From contig NZ_BAABWV010000002.1 of assembly GCF_040365005.1 (NCBI RefSeq), positions 241,286-305,285 on the forward strand: a DNA stretch of 64,000 bases, read 5' to 3'. Under the pieces are notes generated by a model, which saw nothing but the letters and a program-made list of their open reading frames with translations, was not told the origin of the DNA and did no database searches. This document shows, in pieces, positions 63,360-64,000 of the stretch. Origin of the DNA: Antarcticimicrobium sp040365005. Its GTDB lineage: Bacteria; Pseudomonadota; Alphaproteobacteria; Rhodobacterales; Rhodobacteraceae. The translations under genes were made by a program, and so were the position numbers. How positions within the stretch are numbered: the stretch's first letter is position 1; each line of letters starts with the position of its first letter.

Positions 63360-64000
63360 CAGCCTGCCTCTATGAATTGAAGTTTCTGTCCGGTGCCACC
63401 CGTCACATGGTTAGCCCATTGCTCTAACAAGACGGCCCGTTTTTCAAGGAAGTCGTCGCGGTCATACGCCTTAGCGGCGGAGTTCCCAAATTTATGAGAT
63501 AAAACCATTTCCTTAACCTCATAGGGGGCGTCGGTGCCGTTCAGCCACGTTCGCAGGCTGGTGCGAAATCCGTGGGGACGCGCTTCAAGACCTTTGCGCT
63601 TCATGAATTGAGTCATGGACATGTCACTGATCACGCCTTTGCGCGGGCTGGGGAATAGGTATCCGTCCCGGCTGCCTTCCAGTGCTTTGGCAACAACAAG
63701 CTGAGCGGTAGCGCTGAGTGGAACGCGGAAGGCTTGAGTCTTCCCCTTGTTGCCTTTCATGTCCTCGGCAGGAATGGTCCATACGTCACCGTCAATTTGG
63801 TTTTTGTGCATAGTGCGCAATGGTCCGCTGCGAACACCCGTTAGGATTAGCAGGCGTAAAGCAAGCTCTGTGGTCGCCTCACCTAAACTCCCATAGAAGG
63901 CGGGAACCTCTTGCCACGGCATTGAAGGCATATTCTTCGCAACATGGCGACTCTTTCCAAGAAGTGCCTTGGCTTTGTCGGTGGCCTGAAGGTCTACGTC
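63359..64000 (-). CDS. tyrosine recombinase/integrase (5' end outside the window)
   Basis: The last 213 residues of a P4-type integrase; the frame is open to the window edge at 64,000. The catalytic core is visible: first Arg in LTGVRSGPLR, Lys-containing strand KGKTQAFRVPLS, HGFRTSLRTW (His-x-x-Arg), and the nucleophile Tyr in SHKFGNSAAKAYDRDDFLEKR. The C-terminal ending ANHVTGG is common for P4-like integrases. It catalyses insertion into and excision from the chromosome, presumably at the 3' end of a tRNA gene. It is the first gene of the minus-strand int-alpA-rep module. Confidence 0.93.
   Translation of the reverse strand, partial: DVDLQATDKAKALLGKSRHVAKNMPSMPWQEVPAFYGSLGEATTELALRLLILTGVRSGPLRTMHKNQIDGDVWTIPAEDMKGNKGKTQAFRVPLSATAQLVVAKALEGSRDGYLFPSPRKGVISDMSMTQFMKRKGLEARPHGFRTSLRTWLNGTDAPYEVKEMVLSHKFGNSAAKAYDRDDFLEKRAVLLEQWANHVTGGTGQKLQFIEAG

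Larger units (their letters stand above)
47631..64000. mobile_element. genomic island, phage-satellite (PICI)-like, right end outside the window
   Basis: Begins right after tRNA-Thr and continues past 64,000. Evidence: a tyrosine integrase at the far end, an AlpA-like regulator, a primase-helicase-like gene and a terminase-small-subunit-like gene in the order of phage-inducible chromosomal islands, all on the minus strand. Also a broken IS481 copy, several gaps of 300-690 bp, and AT-richer cargo genes (SIR2, GIY-YIG, nucleases) unlike the GC-rich core to the left. No capsid or tail genes are seen. The right attachment site is not visible, and no copy of the tRNA 3' end was found inside the window. 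Confidence 0.75.

Overview
The window looks like a chromosomal piece of a Rhodobacterales alphaproteobacterium (Roseobacter group). This is inferred from the GC-rich core, the NDUFA12/DUF2155/aat/accC/accB neighbourhood, GapR (DUF2312), the ScfR-type acyl-CoA regulator, and many ATGA start/stop overlaps. No species is claimed.

Bases 1-47.5 kb are ordinary core and accessory chromosome. In order: the clpP-clpX protease pair and a RidA-like gene; a secreted beta-propeller protein; complex I accessory subunit, mlaD and a DUF2155 gene; accB-accC-aat on the minus strand; a PAS-LuxR regulator divergent from a thiolase / acyl-CoA synthetase / 3-hydroxybutyrate dehydrogenase operon; a glycosyltransferase; and a complete branched-chain-type ABC transporter (substrate-binding protein, two permeases, two ATPases). 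The transporter diverges from a ScfR regulator, which is followed by a response regulator, a small membrane protein and a transporter-fused histidine kinase. Next come a sulfur operon (MBL hydrolase, two YeeE/YedE halves, DUF442 protein) with a probable ArsR-type operator, two copies of a 76-bp palindromic repeat, and a vitamin B12 uptake and salvage operon (btuB-btuF-btuC-btuD-cbiZ) behind a cobalamin riboswitch. Then follow gapR, a spermidine/putrescine-type transporter, a secreted protein / cupredoxin / ECF sigma / folE2 operon, an IclR regulator divergent from a self-sufficient cytochrome P450, and modABC with a short ModE and a clear Mo-box-like palindrome.

At 47,555-47,630 lies tRNA-Thr(TGT). 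From there to the end of the window the sequence changes: lower GC in the cargo, long non-coding gaps, a broken IS481 element and phage-like genes. Read from the right, the minus-strand genes are a tyrosine integrase (cut by the window edge), an unknown gene, an AlpA-like regulator, an unknown Pro/Ala-rich protein, a large primase-helicase-like replication protein, a cluster of GCAAATGGG-type repeats with a 12-bp hairpin, and a terminase-small-subunit-like gene. This int - alpA - primase/rep - terS order is that of phage-inducible chromosomal islands (phage satellites).

The tRNA-proximal half carries likely defence or nuclease cargo: two GIY-YIG proteins of different subfamilies, a McrB-N/DUF3883 nuclease, a SIR2 protein, a secreted thermonuclease and an excalibur protein. 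The best candidate for an undescribed system is therefore a Roseobacter phage satellite with an unusual primase/Fe-S-helicase-like replicase and a defence cargo zone. Its right boundary is outside the window.
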